From NCBI GenBank assembly GCA_025656675.1, contig JAHXHN010000005.1, positions 1 to 64,000 of the forward strand: 64,000 bases of DNA, read 5' to 3'. Made by a program: the position numbers and the translations under genes. Source of the DNA: Candidatus Thiodiazotropha sp. (ex Codakia rugifera) (GTDB taxonomy: Bacteria; Pseudomonadota; Gammaproteobacteria; Chromatiales; Chromatiaceae). A model generated the notes under the pieces. That model had not been told where the DNA came from, made no database searches, and saw only the letters and a list, made by a program, of their open reading frames with translations. This document shows positions 18,797 through 28,804 of this stretch, piece by piece (the stretch's first letter is position 1; each line of letters opens with the position of its first letter).

Positions 18797-20992
18797 ATGG
18801 TTACTACCAGCAGCAGCTTGCCAGAAGGGGATAGTGCCGATGCGGCTGTGGTCGCACATTGGCTGGCAATGTTGCCTGACGGATTCGACGATCAGGATCG
18901 TCTTCAGTTACGCAAGGCGGCAGATATTGCCCTGGCAGCGAATCCTGAACAACGAATACTGAGTGGAGAAACCCAGCTTCGACATGCACTCTCCATCGCT
19001 GAGATTCTGGTTAAGCTGCGTATGGATCGTGAGACAGTCGCGGCAGCTATGTTGCTGGGCGTTCTCAAAGATTCAGCCATCAGCCTGACAACCTTAAAAC
19101 AGGCGCTCGGTGAAAACATAGCCCGTATGGTCGATGATCTGGCACGTATAGGTCAGTTGACCGATGTCTCCACCGAGATTTCACCTGAGGATGAGGAGGA
19201 GCATGCGGAGAACCTGCGTCGATTGCTACTCGGTATTGCTGAGGATGTACGGGTGGTCCTGGTGGTGGTGGCGGAGCAGCTTCATCTGATGCGCTCTGCT
19301 CGTGGACTGTCGCAAGAGCTGAGCCGACGGTTGGCAAAGGAGACGCAGGAGATCTATGCACCCCTTGCCAATCGACTCGGTATCTGGCAGATCAAGTGGG
19401 AGTTGGAAGATCTGGCATTGCGCTTCCTCCATCCTGACGAATACAAGCAAATTGCCAGCCAGCTTGGTGGACGCAGGGCCGACCGGGAACAGTTCATCAA
19501 AGAGGTCATTGATCTCTTACGGGAGAAGTTTCTTGCCGTGGGCATCAATGCGGATATCAGTGGACGACCTAAGCATATCTACAGTATCTGGCGCAAAATG
19601 CAGCGCAAAGCAGTGGATATTAAACAGATATTCGATCTCCGTGCAGTACGAGTGTTGGTAGATGATATTGCCCAATGTTATGCAACACTGGGTGTAGTGC
19701 ATGGTTTGTGGAAACATATTCCCGGCGAGTTTGATGACTATATCGCTACACCAAAGGCCAATCTCTATCAATCGATCCACACGGCAGTGATCGGTCCGGA
19801 GGAAAAGACGCTGGAGGTACAAATTCGCACCCGTGACATGCACTATCACTCAGAACTGGGTGTGGCCGCACATTGGCGTTATAAAGAAAATACTAAGCAG
19901 GATAACGATTTTGAGCGGCGTATCGTCTGGATGCGTCAATGGTTGGAGAGGAAGGATGAGAATGGTGAAAGCACGGATCTGCTGGATGCAGAGATGGAGG
20001 CGACACGTATCTATGTGCTTACTCCGATGGGCAAGGTGGTGGAGCTGCCTAAAGGATCTACCCCCCTCGATTTTGCTTATGCCATCCATACCGATATAGG
20101 CCATCAATGTCGGGGAGCACGTGTGGATGGACATATCGTGCAACTTACCCGCTCACTTCGTAGTGGTGAGACCGTTGAAGTGCTGACCTCAAAAAATGGC
20201 ACACCCAGTCGCGACTGGATCAACCCCCACCTCGGTTATCTGCATAGCTCAAAGGCACGCAACCGCGTTAAACAGTGGTTCAAACAACTCGATTATAAGC
20301 ACCATGTAGAGCTGGGTCGTGCTGCGCTTGAGCGTGAAATGACGCGTCTGTCCATCAACGAAAAGCCGGATCTAGAGGTTGTTGCTACAAAGCACAATCT
20401 ACTGCATGCAGAGGATGTCTACGCGGCAATTGGCAGAGGTGACCTGTCACCTATCCAGGTTGCCGGTCTGGGTAGCAGGGAAAAAAACCCGACTCAGGAA
20501 GTTCTCATACCTGATCTGTCGCGTAATAAGGCAGCCGTGAAAGGGGAAGTGGTTGTTGCCGGGGTAGATGATCTGATGACCAGTATAGCGCGCTGCTGTA
20601 AGCCCGTGCCTTATGATCCGATAATTGGTTTCGTTACCCGAGGAAGGGGCGTAACGGTACATCGACGCGACTGTTCAAATATTCGTGCTCTGCAGGAGAT
20701 TGAAGGGGATCGGCTGGTCAGTGTACATTGGAGCGCCCAACAACAGGAGACCAGCTATGCTGTGGATTTCCTGGTTGTCGCCAGTGATCGGAAGGGTCTG
20801 TTGAGGGATATCTCTGCCATCCTCACCAACGAAGATATCGATGTTATCGGTGTTAATACCAACAGCGACCGTAAGACCGACTCAGCGAGTATGCGTTTTA
20901 CCATAGAGGTGCATAATATGGAGCAGCTTAGTCGCCTGTTGTCGAAAGTAGAACAGTTGCCGGATGTGACCTTGGTCAAGCGGTTGATATGA
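18797..20992 (+). CDS. relA: GTP pyrophosphokinase, (p)ppGpp synthetase I
   Basis: Ribosome-associated alarmone synthase of the stringent response. The 731 aa show a degenerate HD region without the HD hydrolase pair (residues ~60-200), the synthetase domain with SGRPKHIYSIWRKMQ, IFDLRAVRVLV and the EFDDYIATPKANLYQSIHTAV region around 300 (an acidic EFDD motif is typical of RelA rather than SpoT), then LEVQIRTRDMHYHSELGVAAHWRYKE. C-terminal TGS (VYVLTPMGKVVELPKGSTPLDFAYAIHTDIGH), the CC-rich conserved Cys region (ARCCKPVPYDPIIGFVTRGRGVTVHRRDC) and ACT domain complete the family order. The start ATG at 18797 lacks a strong ribosome site. Confidence 0.96.
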   Translation: MVTTSSSLPEGDSADAAVVAHWLAMLPDGFDDQDRLQLRKAADIALAANPEQRILSGETQLRHALSIAEILVKLRMDRETVAAAMLLGVLKDSAISLTTLKQALGENIARMVDDLARIGQLTDVSTEISPEDEEEHAENLRRLLLGIAEDVRVVLVVVAEQLHLMRSARGLSQELSRRLAKETQEIYAPLANRLGIWQIKWELEDLALRFLHPDEYKQIASQLGGRRADREQFIKEVIDLLREKFLAVGINADISGRPKHIYSIWRKMQRKAVDIKQIFDLRAVRVLVDDIAQCYATLGVVHGLWKHIPGEFDDYIATPKANLYQSIHTAVIGPEEKTLEVQIRTRDMHYHSELGVAAHWRYKENTKQDNDFERRIVWMRQWLERKDENGESTDLLDAEMEATRIYVLTPMGKVVELPKGSTPLDFAYAIHTDIGHQCRGARVDGHIVQLTRSLRSGETVEVLTSKNGTPSRDWINPHLGYLHSSKARNRVKQWFKQLDYKHHVELGRAALEREMTRLSINEKPDLEVVATKHNLLHAEDVYAAIGRGDLSPIQVAGLGSREKNPTQEVLIPDLSRNKAAVKGEVVVAGVDDLMTSIARCCKPVPYDPIIGFVTRGRGVTVHRRDCSNIRALQEIEGDRLVSVHWSAQQQETSYAVDFLVVASDRKGLLRDISAILTNEDIDVIGVNTNSDRKTDSASMRFTIEVHNMEQLSRLLSKVEQLPDVTLVKRLI

Positions 20993-21114
20993 CAATGAAG
21001 GATAAATCAGGTTTCAATTGCCAGTTCGGCTTGTCACAGCTAAACTAACACGCTGTTATTTTATGCATTTTCTCCCCTTCTGTCTGCACAGCTCAACATG
21101 GCGAAATACCTGTT

Positions 21115-22212
21115 TTGGCTAACGAAACGAAAATAATCAATCTTCTGGACCTTGATCTGAAAGGAATGGAGTCATTTTTTCTTGGGTTGGGCTCCAAGGC
21201 CTTCCATGGCAGAAATGTCTTTAAATGGATTCACAAGCATGGCGTCACTGACTTTGATGCCATGACCGATATTTCCAAACGCCTGCGTGAACAACTGCAT
21301 CAGTGTGCAGAGGTCAGCGTGCCACAACTGGTGTTTGAACAGCCGGCATCGGACGGTACCCGTAAGTGGGTGCTAGAGTTACAGGATGGTCAGCGCATAG
21401 AGACTGTCTGTATACCGGATGATGGTCGGAATACGATCTGTGTCTCTTCACAGGTGGGGTGTGCCCTCGATTGCTCTTTTTGTTCAACGGCGCGACAGGG
21501 ATTCAATCGTAACCTTACGGTTGCTGAGATAATCGGTCAGATATGGGTAGCCAGCCGCAAATTGGGTGCTGCACCGAGCAATATTGTGATGATGGGAATG
21601 GGAGAGCCCCTGGCCAATATCGATGCTGTCATTACAGCAATGAATATCATGCAGGATGATCTGGCATACATGGTTTCCAAATATCGGGTTACCATCAGTA
21701 CCTCGGGTCTCGTACCGGCACTCAATAGACTGCGAGAGGTGAGCGATGTCAGTCTGGCTGTCTCTCTGCATGCGCCTGACAATGAGCTTCGAAATAAACT
21801 GGTGCCCATTAATCGTAAGTATCCTCTGGAAGAACTGATTCCTGCCTGCCGTGAGTTTGTCAGGGGTGATAAACGACGGAAAGTGACTTGGGAATATGTC
21901 ATGCTCGATGGTATCAATGACTCATTGCAGCATGCCAAGGCATTGATTCGCCTCCTTGAAGGGACGCCTTCCAAAGTCAATCTGATCCCTTTCAATCCGT
22001 TTCCCGGCACCCACTATCAGACATCACCCGCTGATCGGGTAGAGGTCTTTCGAATGCGTCTGAAGCGCTCAGGTATAATCGCTACAACACGTAAAACCCG
22101 CGGTGATGATATCGATGCCGCCTGTGGCCAACTGGTTGGAAAGGTCAGGGACCGCAGCAGCAGAGAGCTGCGCTTGGATAAACTGGACACTATCAAATTG
22201 GGTATTTCATGA
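21115..22212 (+). CDS. rlmN: Dual-specificity 23S rRNA/tRNA adenine-2 methyltransferase
   Basis: Radical-SAM enzyme that methylates A2503 of 23S rRNA and A37 of some tRNAs. The 365 aa contain the radical SAM cysteines in SQVGCALDCSFCSTARQGFNRNLT, then MGMGEPLANIDAV, VTISTSGLVPALNRL, SLHAPDNELRNKLVPINRKYP, and the C-terminal TRKTRGDDIDAACGQLVGKV with the methyl-carrying cysteine. The start is a TTG (MANETKIINLLDL); no in-frame ATG exists nearby that keeps the conserved INLLDL. Its stop overlaps the next ATG by 4 bases (ATGA), so it is translationally coupled to pilW. Confidence 0.95.
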   Translation: MANETKIINLLDLDLKGMESFFLGLGSKAFHGRNVFKWIHKHGVTDFDAMTDISKRLREQLHQCAEVSVPQLVFEQPASDGTRKWVLELQDGQRIETVCIPDDGRNTICVSSQVGCALDCSFCSTARQGFNRNLTVAEIIGQIWVASRKLGAAPSNIVMMGMGEPLANIDAVITAMNIMQDDLAYMVSKYRVTISTSGLVPALNRLREVSDVSLAVSLHAPDNELRNKLVPINRKYPLEELIPACREFVRGDKRRKVTWEYVMLDGINDSLQHAKALIRLLEGTPSKVNLIPFNPFPGTHYQTSPADRVEVFRMRLKRSGIIATTRKTRGDDIDAACGQLVGKVRDRSSRELRLDKLDTIKLGIS

Positions 22213-22994
22213 AGTCATTCGCTGGTTTTCAACGCTTGAGTGCCATGCTGCTAATGGTGCTCCTCATAGGATGCTCGTCACAAGAGAAGGCGGTTGACAC
22301 GACCGGTAACCTGGGTTTGGAGAAGCGTACCAGTCCTGCCAAAATCTATGTCGAGATGGGTATGGCCTACATGCGTGATGGCCAGCAGGCGATAGCGATG
22401 CAGAAGCTCAAGAAGGCCCTGGATGTGGACGATGAGTTTTCTGAAGCACACAATGTCATGGCGATTCTCTATGAACAGTTGGGAGAGAGCGACCGGGCCG
22501 GTAAGCACTATGATCGGGCGGTTGAGCTGGATGGACGTGATCCCTTCATCCGCAATGCCCGCGGTAGTTACTACTGTCGGCGAGGTATGTTTGAAGAAGC
22601 AGACCTGGATTTTCAGCAAGCCTTATCCAATCCTCTCTATCCCACACCCTGGGTAGCACTGACGAATGCAGGGCTATGTGTTGAACGGACCGGGGACAGT
22701 GCCAAAGCAGAGAACTTCTATAGACGGGCTTTGACTGCCAATCCCAAGTATGCAACCGCACTGTTTCAAATGTCTAAAATCTCATTGCATCAACAAAAAG
22801 ACCTTTCAGCCCGCGCCTACCTTGAACGTTTCCATGGCGAATCAAAGCCCACAGCAGCATCACTATGGCTAGGTGTGCAGATTGAGAAACGTATGGGTGA
22901 TAGGACTAAAGCGGCTGAGTACAAGCATACACTGTTCAAGGATTTTCCGGATGCCCCTGAGATCCAGTCTCTCTATGAAGCTGAAAAACGATAA
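22209..22994 (+). CDS. pilW: Type IV pilus biogenesis/stability lipoprotein
   Basis: A 261-aa lipoprotein (PilF/PilW) that helps assemble the PilQ secretin in the outer membrane. The N-terminal signal ends in the lipobox LLIGC (MLLMVLLIGCSSQEK). The mature part is a run of TPR helices: AKIYVEMGMAYMRDGQQAIAMQKLKKALDVDDEFSEAHNVMAILYEQLGESDRAGKHYDRAVELD and so on. It sits in the conserved rlmN-pilW-rodZ order and overlaps rlmN by 4 bases and rodZ by 1 base. Confidence 0.92.
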   Translation: MKSFAGFQRLSAMLLMVLLIGCSSQEKAVDTTGNLGLEKRTSPAKIYVEMGMAYMRDGQQAIAMQKLKKALDVDDEFSEAHNVMAILYEQLGESDRAGKHYDRAVELDGRDPFIRNARGSYYCRRGMFEEADLDFQQALSNPLYPTPWVALTNAGLCVERTGDSAKAENFYRRALTANPKYATALFQMSKISLHQQKDLSARAYLERFHGESKPTAASLWLGVQIEKRMGDRTKAAEYKHTLFKDFPDAPEIQSLYEAEKR

Positions 22995-23989
22995 TGAATG
23001 TGTTGAGTAAAGATGAAAATCATCCGTCGCCTGACCCTGTTGTAGGTCCGGGTACTCAATTACGGAAGGCACGAGAACGGTTAGGTCTGGAACAGGCAAA
23101 AATGGCAGCACAACTGCATTTAAGCCAATCGATGATTGAGGCCCTTGAGTTAGATAACTACGAGCTGCTGCCCGGACCTGTATTCGTTCAAGGGTACCTG
23201 CGTAACTATTCCCGCTTGCTTGGGGTGAATGAAGAGGCTGTAATCGAGGCCTATCAGCGTCTGCTCCCGGTATCCGATGAGCTGCCTGCAGTCAGCCATC
23301 AAAATGGAAAGGTGGGAAAAGATCTGCATAGCGGTCATCGGGTCGTGCGTCTGGTGACATGGGCTATTCTGCTATTGTTAGTGGCGCTGCTGTTTTTCTG
23401 GTGGCAGACCCGGGTGGAATTGGAACAGCCGGTGGTACCCACACCGACTGAGGATCAATCTCTGCAAGTACCCCAGGATATGCCCACCGATCTGTCAACG
23501 CCTCTCCGGGTCCCTGTGGAGGAAGAGATGACAGATTCCATACCGCCACAGGAGAAGATGGAAGAGAAGAGCGCGCCAATGGATAGTGAAGTCGAGGAGA
23601 CAATGGAAGCAACAGAATCGGACATCGCCACGATTGAAGAACGCTTTCAGTTGCCCATCGAAACAGAGCCGCCTGAGGTTGTGGTAGAACCCCCGGAGCC
23701 ACAGATTACTCCGGTAGAGGTGGTTGCAACACCGGCTTCAAAACTGGTGGTGTTCGAATTTGATGAATCCTGCTGGGCGGAAGTTCGCGGCCAGGACGGC
23801 AAGACCCGCATTTTTGGAGAAATGAAATCCGGAGCAAAGCGTTCCCTGAATAGCCAGTTAGGGCCCTTCAACGTGATTTTGGGCAATGCAGCTGCTGTGA
23901 GGCTGACGATTGATGGCATCCCCTTTGATCTGAAGCCGTTTACACGTGGAAAGGTGGCACGCTTTACGCTGGATCCGGCTCAGCTTTAG
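22994..23989 (+). CDS. rodZ: Cytoskeleton protein RodZ (helix-turn-helix, single-pass membrane)
   Basis: A 331-aa bitopic protein that links the MreB cytoskeleton to cell-wall synthesis. Order of parts: N-terminal Xre-type helix-turn-helix with GTQLRKARERLGLEQAKMAAQLHLSQSMIEALELDNYELLPGPVFVQGYLRNYSRLLG (the RodZ hallmark), one transmembrane segment around residues 116-136 (VVRLVTWAILLLLVALLFFWW), a long acidic Pro/Glu-rich linker, and the C-terminal beta domain (LVVFEFDESCWAEVRGQDGKTRIFGEMKSGAKRSLNSQLGPFNVILGNAAAVRLTIDG). It starts at ATG overlapping the pilW stop. Confidence 0.93.
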   Translation: MNVLSKDENHPSPDPVVGPGTQLRKARERLGLEQAKMAAQLHLSQSMIEALELDNYELLPGPVFVQGYLRNYSRLLGVNEEAVIEAYQRLLPVSDELPAVSHQNGKVGKDLHSGHRVVRLVTWAILLLLVALLFFWWQTRVELEQPVVPTPTEDQSLQVPQDMPTDLSTPLRVPVEEEMTDSIPPQEKMEEKSAPMDSEVEETMEATESDIATIEERFQLPIETEPPEVVVEPPEPQITPVEVVATPASKLVVFEFDESCWAEVRGQDGKTRIFGEMKSGAKRSLNSQLGPFNVILGNAAAVRLTIDGIPFDLKPFTRGKVARFTLDPAQL

Positions 23990-24182
23990 TCACACAGCAT
24001 CAGTAATATCAAGCGTAGTTGCACAGGCTGACAACCTATATACAATGCGGCAGGACTACACACTGCCTGGTATCCATGGGTACACATTCCTACGCTGCAC
24101 TAGGTAAGCCTGCTGTTCCGTGGTAATCTTCACCGTTTTATCCAAACCAGCCTAGTTTCACACCCAACATCAAAAACAACCG

Positions 24183-25463
24183 ATGGCAAAGCAGATCCAA
24201 GCCATACGCGGGATGAAGGATATCCTGCCGCAACAGACGCCTCTTTGGCAGTTTCTCGAAGATCGGGTTCGCTCGGTACTCAGCCGTTATGGCTATGCTG
24301 AGATCCGCATGCCGATCGTTGAAATGACCGAGCTTTTCAAGCGTTCGATCGGCGAGGTTACCGATATCGTCGAGAAGGAGATGTATACTTTTGCCGACCG
24401 CAATGGCGACAGTCTTACCCTGCGTCCCGAAGGCACTGCAGGATGTGTGCGTGCAGGTCTGGAAAATGGTCTGATTTTCAATCAAACACAGCGGCTCTGG
24501 TACCAGGGCCCGATGTTTCGCCACGAGCGTCCACAAAAGGGTCGCTATCGTCAGTTCCACCAGATAGGTGTCGAGACCTTTGGATTGGCGGGACCGGATA
24601 TCGACCTGGAACTGATCCTGATCACCGCCAGGATCTGGCAGGAACTGGGTCTGCAGGGGCTCGAGCTCCAGCTCAATACATTAGGTACAGCAGAAGAGCG
24701 TGGTCAATACCGTGATCAGCTGATCGCCTATTTTAAAGGGCACATGGATGAGCTCGATGAGGATAGCCTGCGCAGGCTGGAGAGCAATCCGCTGCGAATC
24801 CTGGATAGCAAGAATCCGAAAATGGCCGCAGTGGTAGAGAACGCTCCCAGCCTGATGGAACACCTTGGTGAGACTTCATTACGACACTTTGAGGTGTTGC
24901 GTGAGGGGCTCGATGCGGCAGGTGTGAGTTATGTCCTCAATCCCCGCCTGGTTCGAGGTTTGGACTATTACAGCCGAACTGTCTTCGAATGGGTGACAGA
25001 CAGTCTGGGCGCACAAGGTACAATCTGTGCCGGTGGGCGTTACGATGGACTGGTCGATCAGTTAGGTGGAAAACCAACCGCAGCGGTTGGTTTTGCTATG
25101 GGGCTGGAGAGGGTGATCGCTATGCTGGAGAGCACCGATCTGGCAGAACAACTCCCTGGTCCTGATGTCTACCTGGTGATGATGGGGGAGAGCGCAGCAC
25201 GGGAAGGAGTGATTCTGGCCGAACAGTTACGTAGTGCACTCCCCGCATTGCGCCTCATCTGTCATTGTGGGGGAGGCGGCTTCAAGAACCAGCTTAAAAA
25301 GGCAGATAAGAGTCGTGCCCGGTATGCACTCATACTGGGTGAGGACGAAGTTGCCCGCAAAGAGATCGGTCTGAAACCACTGCGTGGCGAAGGCGATCAG
25401 CAGCAGATCGCACTATCGCAGCTTGAAGCCAGGCTTGCAGAAATGATAGTCCGGCATGGGTAA
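24183..25463 (+). CDS. hisS: Histidyl-tRNA synthetase
   Basis: Class II aminoacyl-tRNA synthetase charging tRNA-His. The 426 aa show [26 protein letters not shown], motif 1 region ([20 protein letters not shown]), [18 protein letters not shown], motif 2 ([32 protein letters not shown]), the HisA loop [16 protein letters not shown], and motif 3 ([16 protein letters not shown]). It starts at the ATG ([10 protein letters not shown]). In most Gammaproteobacteria ispG sits between rodZ and hisS; here only a 193-bp gap without a gene is found. Confidence 0.97.
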   Translation: MAKQIQAIRGMKDILPQQTPLWQFLEDRVRSVLSRYGYAEIRMPIVEMTELFKRSIGEVTDIVEKEMYTFADRNGDSLTLRPEGTAGCVRAGLENGLIFNQTQRLWYQGPMFRHERPQKGRYRQFHQIGVETFGLAGPDIDLELILITARIWQELGLQGLELQLNTLGTAEERGQYRDQLIAYFKGHMDELDEDSLRRLESNPLRILDSKNPKMAAVVENAPSLMEHLGETSLRHFEVLREGLDAAGVSYVLNPRLVRGLDYYSRTVFEWVTDSLGAQGTICAGGRYDGLVDQLGGKPTAAVGFAMGLERVIAMLESTDLAEQLPGPDVYLVMMGESAAREGVILAEQLRSALPALRLICHCGGGGFKNQLKKADKSRARYALILGEDEVARKEIGLKPLRGEGDQQQIALSQLEARLAEMIVRHG

Positions 25464-25610
25464 TGAACTGAATTCTAGTGTGTTTAATGGCAGCTTATCG
25501 CTTAGTCAACCATTGACGTTGCTGTTCAGATTTGATGCCCAGGTAAAAAACTGAAGCGATGGCTTCAGGTTAAAGTTATAAAATCAGAGAGATAAAAAAG
25601 GTTACATATA

Positions 25611-26237
25611 ATGAGCGTATATCAGACCGAAGAAGAACAGGTCGAGGCGATCAAACGCTGGTGGAAAGAGAATGGTACCTCTGTGATTGCCGGCTTGGTC
25701 ATCGGACTTGGCGGCGTTTTTGGCTGGCAGGCTTGGGGTAACTACCAGGATCGTATCGGCGGCGATGCAGCACTTGCCTTCAGCCAAATGTTGGGCGCTG
25801 TGGAGCGCAGGGACGCCACTTCTGCTGCAAAACAGGCAGAGTTGATGCGAGCGAATTACGACAATAGCAACTACGCTGTATTTGCCGCTCTGGCTGAGGC
25901 CAGGTTGAAACTCGATGAAGGTGATGTGGCTATTGCAAAATCCAGACTCGAATGGGCGAATCAGCAGGCCGATAATCCTGCTTTAAAGCAGCTTGTGCAG
26001 CTCAATTTGGCCAGAATTCTCCTTGATGAGGGTGAACTGGATGCGGCCGAAAAGCTGGTTGCCGCCACCGAAGGGGGATTTGCCGGTGAGTTTGCTGCAC
26101 TGAGAGGGGATATCGCTTTTGCCAGGGGAGATAAGGCCTCAGCGGCCACTGCTTATACGCAGGCGATGACGTTAGATGTCAACAACCCTGGCCTGTTGCA
26201 GATGAAGCTCGACGATTTAGCGGTCGCAACCCCTTGA
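25611..26237 (+). CDS. yfgM: YfgM family ancillary SecYEG translocon subunit
   Basis: A 208-aa membrane-anchored protein. A cytoplasmic N-terminus (MSVYQTEEEQVEAIKRWWKENG) is followed by one transmembrane segment (residues ~23-41, TSVIAGLVIGLGGVFGWQAW) and a periplasmic TPR-like helical domain (ALAEARLKLDEGDVAIAKSRLEWANQQADNPALKQLVQLNLARILLDEGELDAAEKLV). YfgM works with PpiD at the Sec translocon in E. coli. Here it lies between hisS and bamB, which is the conserved order. A GAGATAAAAAAGG ribosome site precedes the ATG. Confidence 0.9.
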   Translation: MSVYQTEEEQVEAIKRWWKENGTSVIAGLVIGLGGVFGWQAWGNYQDRIGGDAALAFSQMLGAVERRDATSAAKQAELMRANYDNSNYAVFAALAEARLKLDEGDVAIAKSRLEWANQQADNPALKQLVQLNLARILLDEGELDAAEKLVAATEGGFAGEFAALRGDIAFARGDKASAATAYTQAMTLDVNNPGLLQMKLDDLAVATP

Positions 26238-26244
26238 GGCGGAG

Positions 26245-27402
26245 ATGAGACGAATACTGCTCTGGCCCTCACTGTTACTGTTGGCAGGTTGTAGCGCCTT
26301 CACTGGAAAAGATAATGCCGACCCTCCTTCTGAGCTGGTCGAATTGCAGGCGGAGATCCGCATTGAGACGCTCTGGAAGGAGGGACTGGAAGGTTCCGAG
26401 GAGACACTGCTTAAACTGAAGCCGGTCATCAGCGATGGGGTGCTCTACGTAGCCGAGCCCTCCGGAGAGGTGATTGCTCTCGATCCCGAAACCGGCGATC
26501 AACACTGGTCGGTGGATACCGATAGTCCACTCAGCGGTGGACCCGGCGCAGGTGATGGGTTACTCGCACTGGGTACCCTGGAGGCGGAGCTGATCCTGCT
26601 GAATGCACTGGATGGTGCGGAAAGATGGCGCCAACGGGTCAGCAGTGAAGTTTTGTCGACACCGGCCATCAACGGTGGACGAGTGGTGTGCCGAACAACG
26701 GATGGGGGCTTGACGGCTTATGCAACCGATAGTGGTGAAAAGCGCTGGAATTATGATCGCAGTGTTCCGGTACTGACCCTGCGTGGTGACAGCTCACCAC
26801 TGATCAGTGAATCGCAGGTATTGGCTGGATTCGCAGGTGGTAAATTAGTCGGGTTATCATTGGATGCCGGTCTGGTGACCTGGGAGGTGGCGATCTCTAC
26901 ACCCCAGGGACGGACTGAGCTGGAACGGGTTGTGGATATCGATGCTGATCCGGAACTGGTGGAGGGTACCCTCTATGTGTCGGCGTTTCAGGGAGAAGTG
27001 GCTGCTGTCTCCGAATCGAGCGGTGTGGTGCTGTGGCGCCGTAAAATCTCTTCCCATGCCGGATTGGATGCCAATTGGCGTCAACTCTTTGTTACCGATG
27101 ATGTCGATCATGTCTGGTCTCTGGATGCCACCAATGGTGCTACTTTGTGGCAACAGAAGGCGTTGCATGCCCGTAGACTCTCTGCCCCTGCCATGTTGAA
27201 TGACTATCTTGTAGTGGGGGATTTCGAGGGCTATCTCCATTGGCTCTCCCAGGAGGATGGCCGACAGTTGGCGCGGGTCAAGATCGGCAGTGATGCAATA
27301 CGACTCAAACCCTTGGTATCGGGTGATATCGTCTATGTATTGGACGAGGGGGGCAGGCTCAGTGCGCTGAAAGCCCATCCCATCGAGGCTGAGACAGAGT
27401 GA
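26245..27402 (+). CDS. bamB: Outer membrane protein assembly factor BamB
   Basis: A 385-aa lipoprotein subunit of the BAM complex. The signal ends in the lipobox LLAGC ([21 protein letters not shown]). The rest forms an eight-bladed PQQ-like beta propeller with repeats such as [77 protein letters not shown] and [28 protein letters not shown]. It starts at ATG seven bases after the yfgM stop and ends one base before der, so it is probably co-transcribed with both. Confidence 0.94.
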   Translation: MRRILLWPSLLLLAGCSAFTGKDNADPPSELVELQAEIRIETLWKEGLEGSEETLLKLKPVISDGVLYVAEPSGEVIALDPETGDQHWSVDTDSPLSGGPGAGDGLLALGTLEAELILLNALDGAERWRQRVSSEVLSTPAINGGRVVCRTTDGGLTAYATDSGEKRWNYDRSVPVLTLRGDSSPLISESQVLAGFAGGKLVGLSLDAGLVTWEVAISTPQGRTELERVVDIDADPELVEGTLYVSAFQGEVAAVSESSGVVLWRRKISSHAGLDANWRQLFVTDDVDHVWSLDATNGATLWQQKALHARRLSAPAMLNDYLVVGDFEGYLHWLSQEDGRQLARVKIGSDAIRLKPLVSGDIVYVLDEGGRLSALKAHPIEAETE

Positions 27403-27403
27403 T

Positions 27404-28795
27404 ATGCTGCCGGTAATCGCCCTGGTAGGGCGTCCCAATGTGGGTAAATCCACCCTGTTTAATCGCCTGACCCGCAGTCGCGATGCCCTGGTGGCCGATC
27501 AACCCGGCCTGACGCGGGACCGTAAGTACGGTACCGGTAAGCTCGGTAAAAATCCCTATGTGGTGGTTGATACCGGTGGAATCAGTGGTGATCAGATCGG
27601 CATAGAACAGTTGATGGAGCAGCAGGTCAGACAGGCGATTGGTGAAGCTGACCATATCCTGTTTTTGCTCGATGCCAAACAGGGATGTACCGGAGGTGAT
27701 GAGATGATCGCCCAACAGCTGCGCCGTACCGGCAAACCGGTCACCCTTGCAGTCAACAAAAGTGAAGGCATGGAGGAGGATCTGGCCGCCAGCGATTTCT
27801 ATCGGTTGGGATTCAACCAGCCTCATGCCATTGCGGCTGTACATGGTCGTGGGGTGCACAACCTCATCGATCAGGTACTCGATTCCCTGCCACCCTCAGA
27901 AGAGGAGGTGGCGTCTGAAGAGCGGGGTATCCAGATCGCTGTGGTGGGTCGTCCGAATGTGGGTAAATCGACCCTGGTAAACCGTCTGTTGGGTGAAGAG
28001 CGGGTGGTTGCCTACGACCAGCCCGGTACCACCCGGGATAGCATCTATATCCCTTTTGTCCGCAACGACAGGCACTATACCCTGATCGATACGGCAGGTG
28101 TCAGACGTCGTGCACGAATCAAGGAAGCAATTGAAAAGTTCAGCATCGTCAAGACCCTGCAGTCCATAGAAGAGGCCAATGTTGTACTCCTGGTTTTGGA
28201 TGCCCAGCAAGGCATCGGGGAGCAGGATGCCACTCTGGCGGGGCACGTGCTTGAAAGTGGCAGAGCGCTTATTCTGGTGATCAACAAGTGGGATGGTCTT
28301 ACTCAGGATCAGCGGGAGTGGATCAAGAATGAGATTGAGCGGAAGCTTCCCTTTCTCAGTTTTGCCCAACACCATTTCATCTCTGCACTACATGGATCCG
28401 GGGTGGGCGATCTGTTCGGTCTGGTCGATCGGGTCTATGCCAGTGCCATGCGCGATCTTTCAACACCGGAATTGACCCGGCTCCTTGAAGCACTGGTGCA
28501 GGAACATCAACCCCCCCTGGTGCATGGCCGTCGCATTAAACTGCGCTATGCTCATCAGGGAGGTAAGAACCCACCGTTGATCGTCATTCATGGCAATCAG
28601 ACAGAGCAGGTGCCGGATAGCTATAAACGCTATCTGATCAGCCGCTTCCGCAAGGTGTTGAAGCTGAAGGGAACACCCATCCGGGTTGAGTTTCGTTCCG
28701 GCAGTAATCCTTATGAGGGTAAGAAGAATACACTCACCAAGCGCCAGATCCAGAAGCGTCAACGACTGAAGCAGTTCGTTACGCGTAAGCATTGA
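27404..28795 (+). CDS. der: Ribosome biogenesis GTPase Der (EngA)
   Basis: Essential GTPase with two tandem G domains, acting in 50S subunit maturation. The 463 aa have G1 motifs [16 protein letters not shown] (residues ~8-20) and [15 protein letters not shown] (~182), with DTGG and DTAG G3 motifs, NKSE and NKWD G4 motifs, then the KH-like C-terminal domain ([61 protein letters not shown]). The ATG starts one base after the bamB stop codon; a spore-photolyase-like gene follows after 9 bp. Confidence 0.96.
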   Translation: MLPVIALVGRPNVGKSTLFNRLTRSRDALVADQPGLTRDRKYGTGKLGKNPYVVVDTGGISGDQIGIEQLMEQQVRQAIGEADHILFLLDAKQGCTGGDEMIAQQLRRTGKPVTLAVNKSEGMEEDLAASDFYRLGFNQPHAIAAVHGRGVHNLIDQVLDSLPPSEEEVASEERGIQIAVVGRPNVGKSTLVNRLLGEERVVAYDQPGTTRDSIYIPFVRNDRHYTLIDTAGVRRRARIKEAIEKFSIVKTLQSIEEANVVLLVLDAQQGIGEQDATLAGHVLESGRALILVINKWDGLTQDQREWIKNEIERKLPFLSFAQHHFISALHGSGVGDLFGLVDRVYASAMRDLSTPELTRLLEALVQEHQPPLVHGRRIKLRYAHQGGKNPPLIVIHGNQTEQVPDSYKRYLISRFRKVLKLKGTPIRVEFRSGSNPYEGKKNTLTKRQIQKRQRLKQFVTRKH

Positions 28796-28804
28796 CGCCA
28801 TCTC

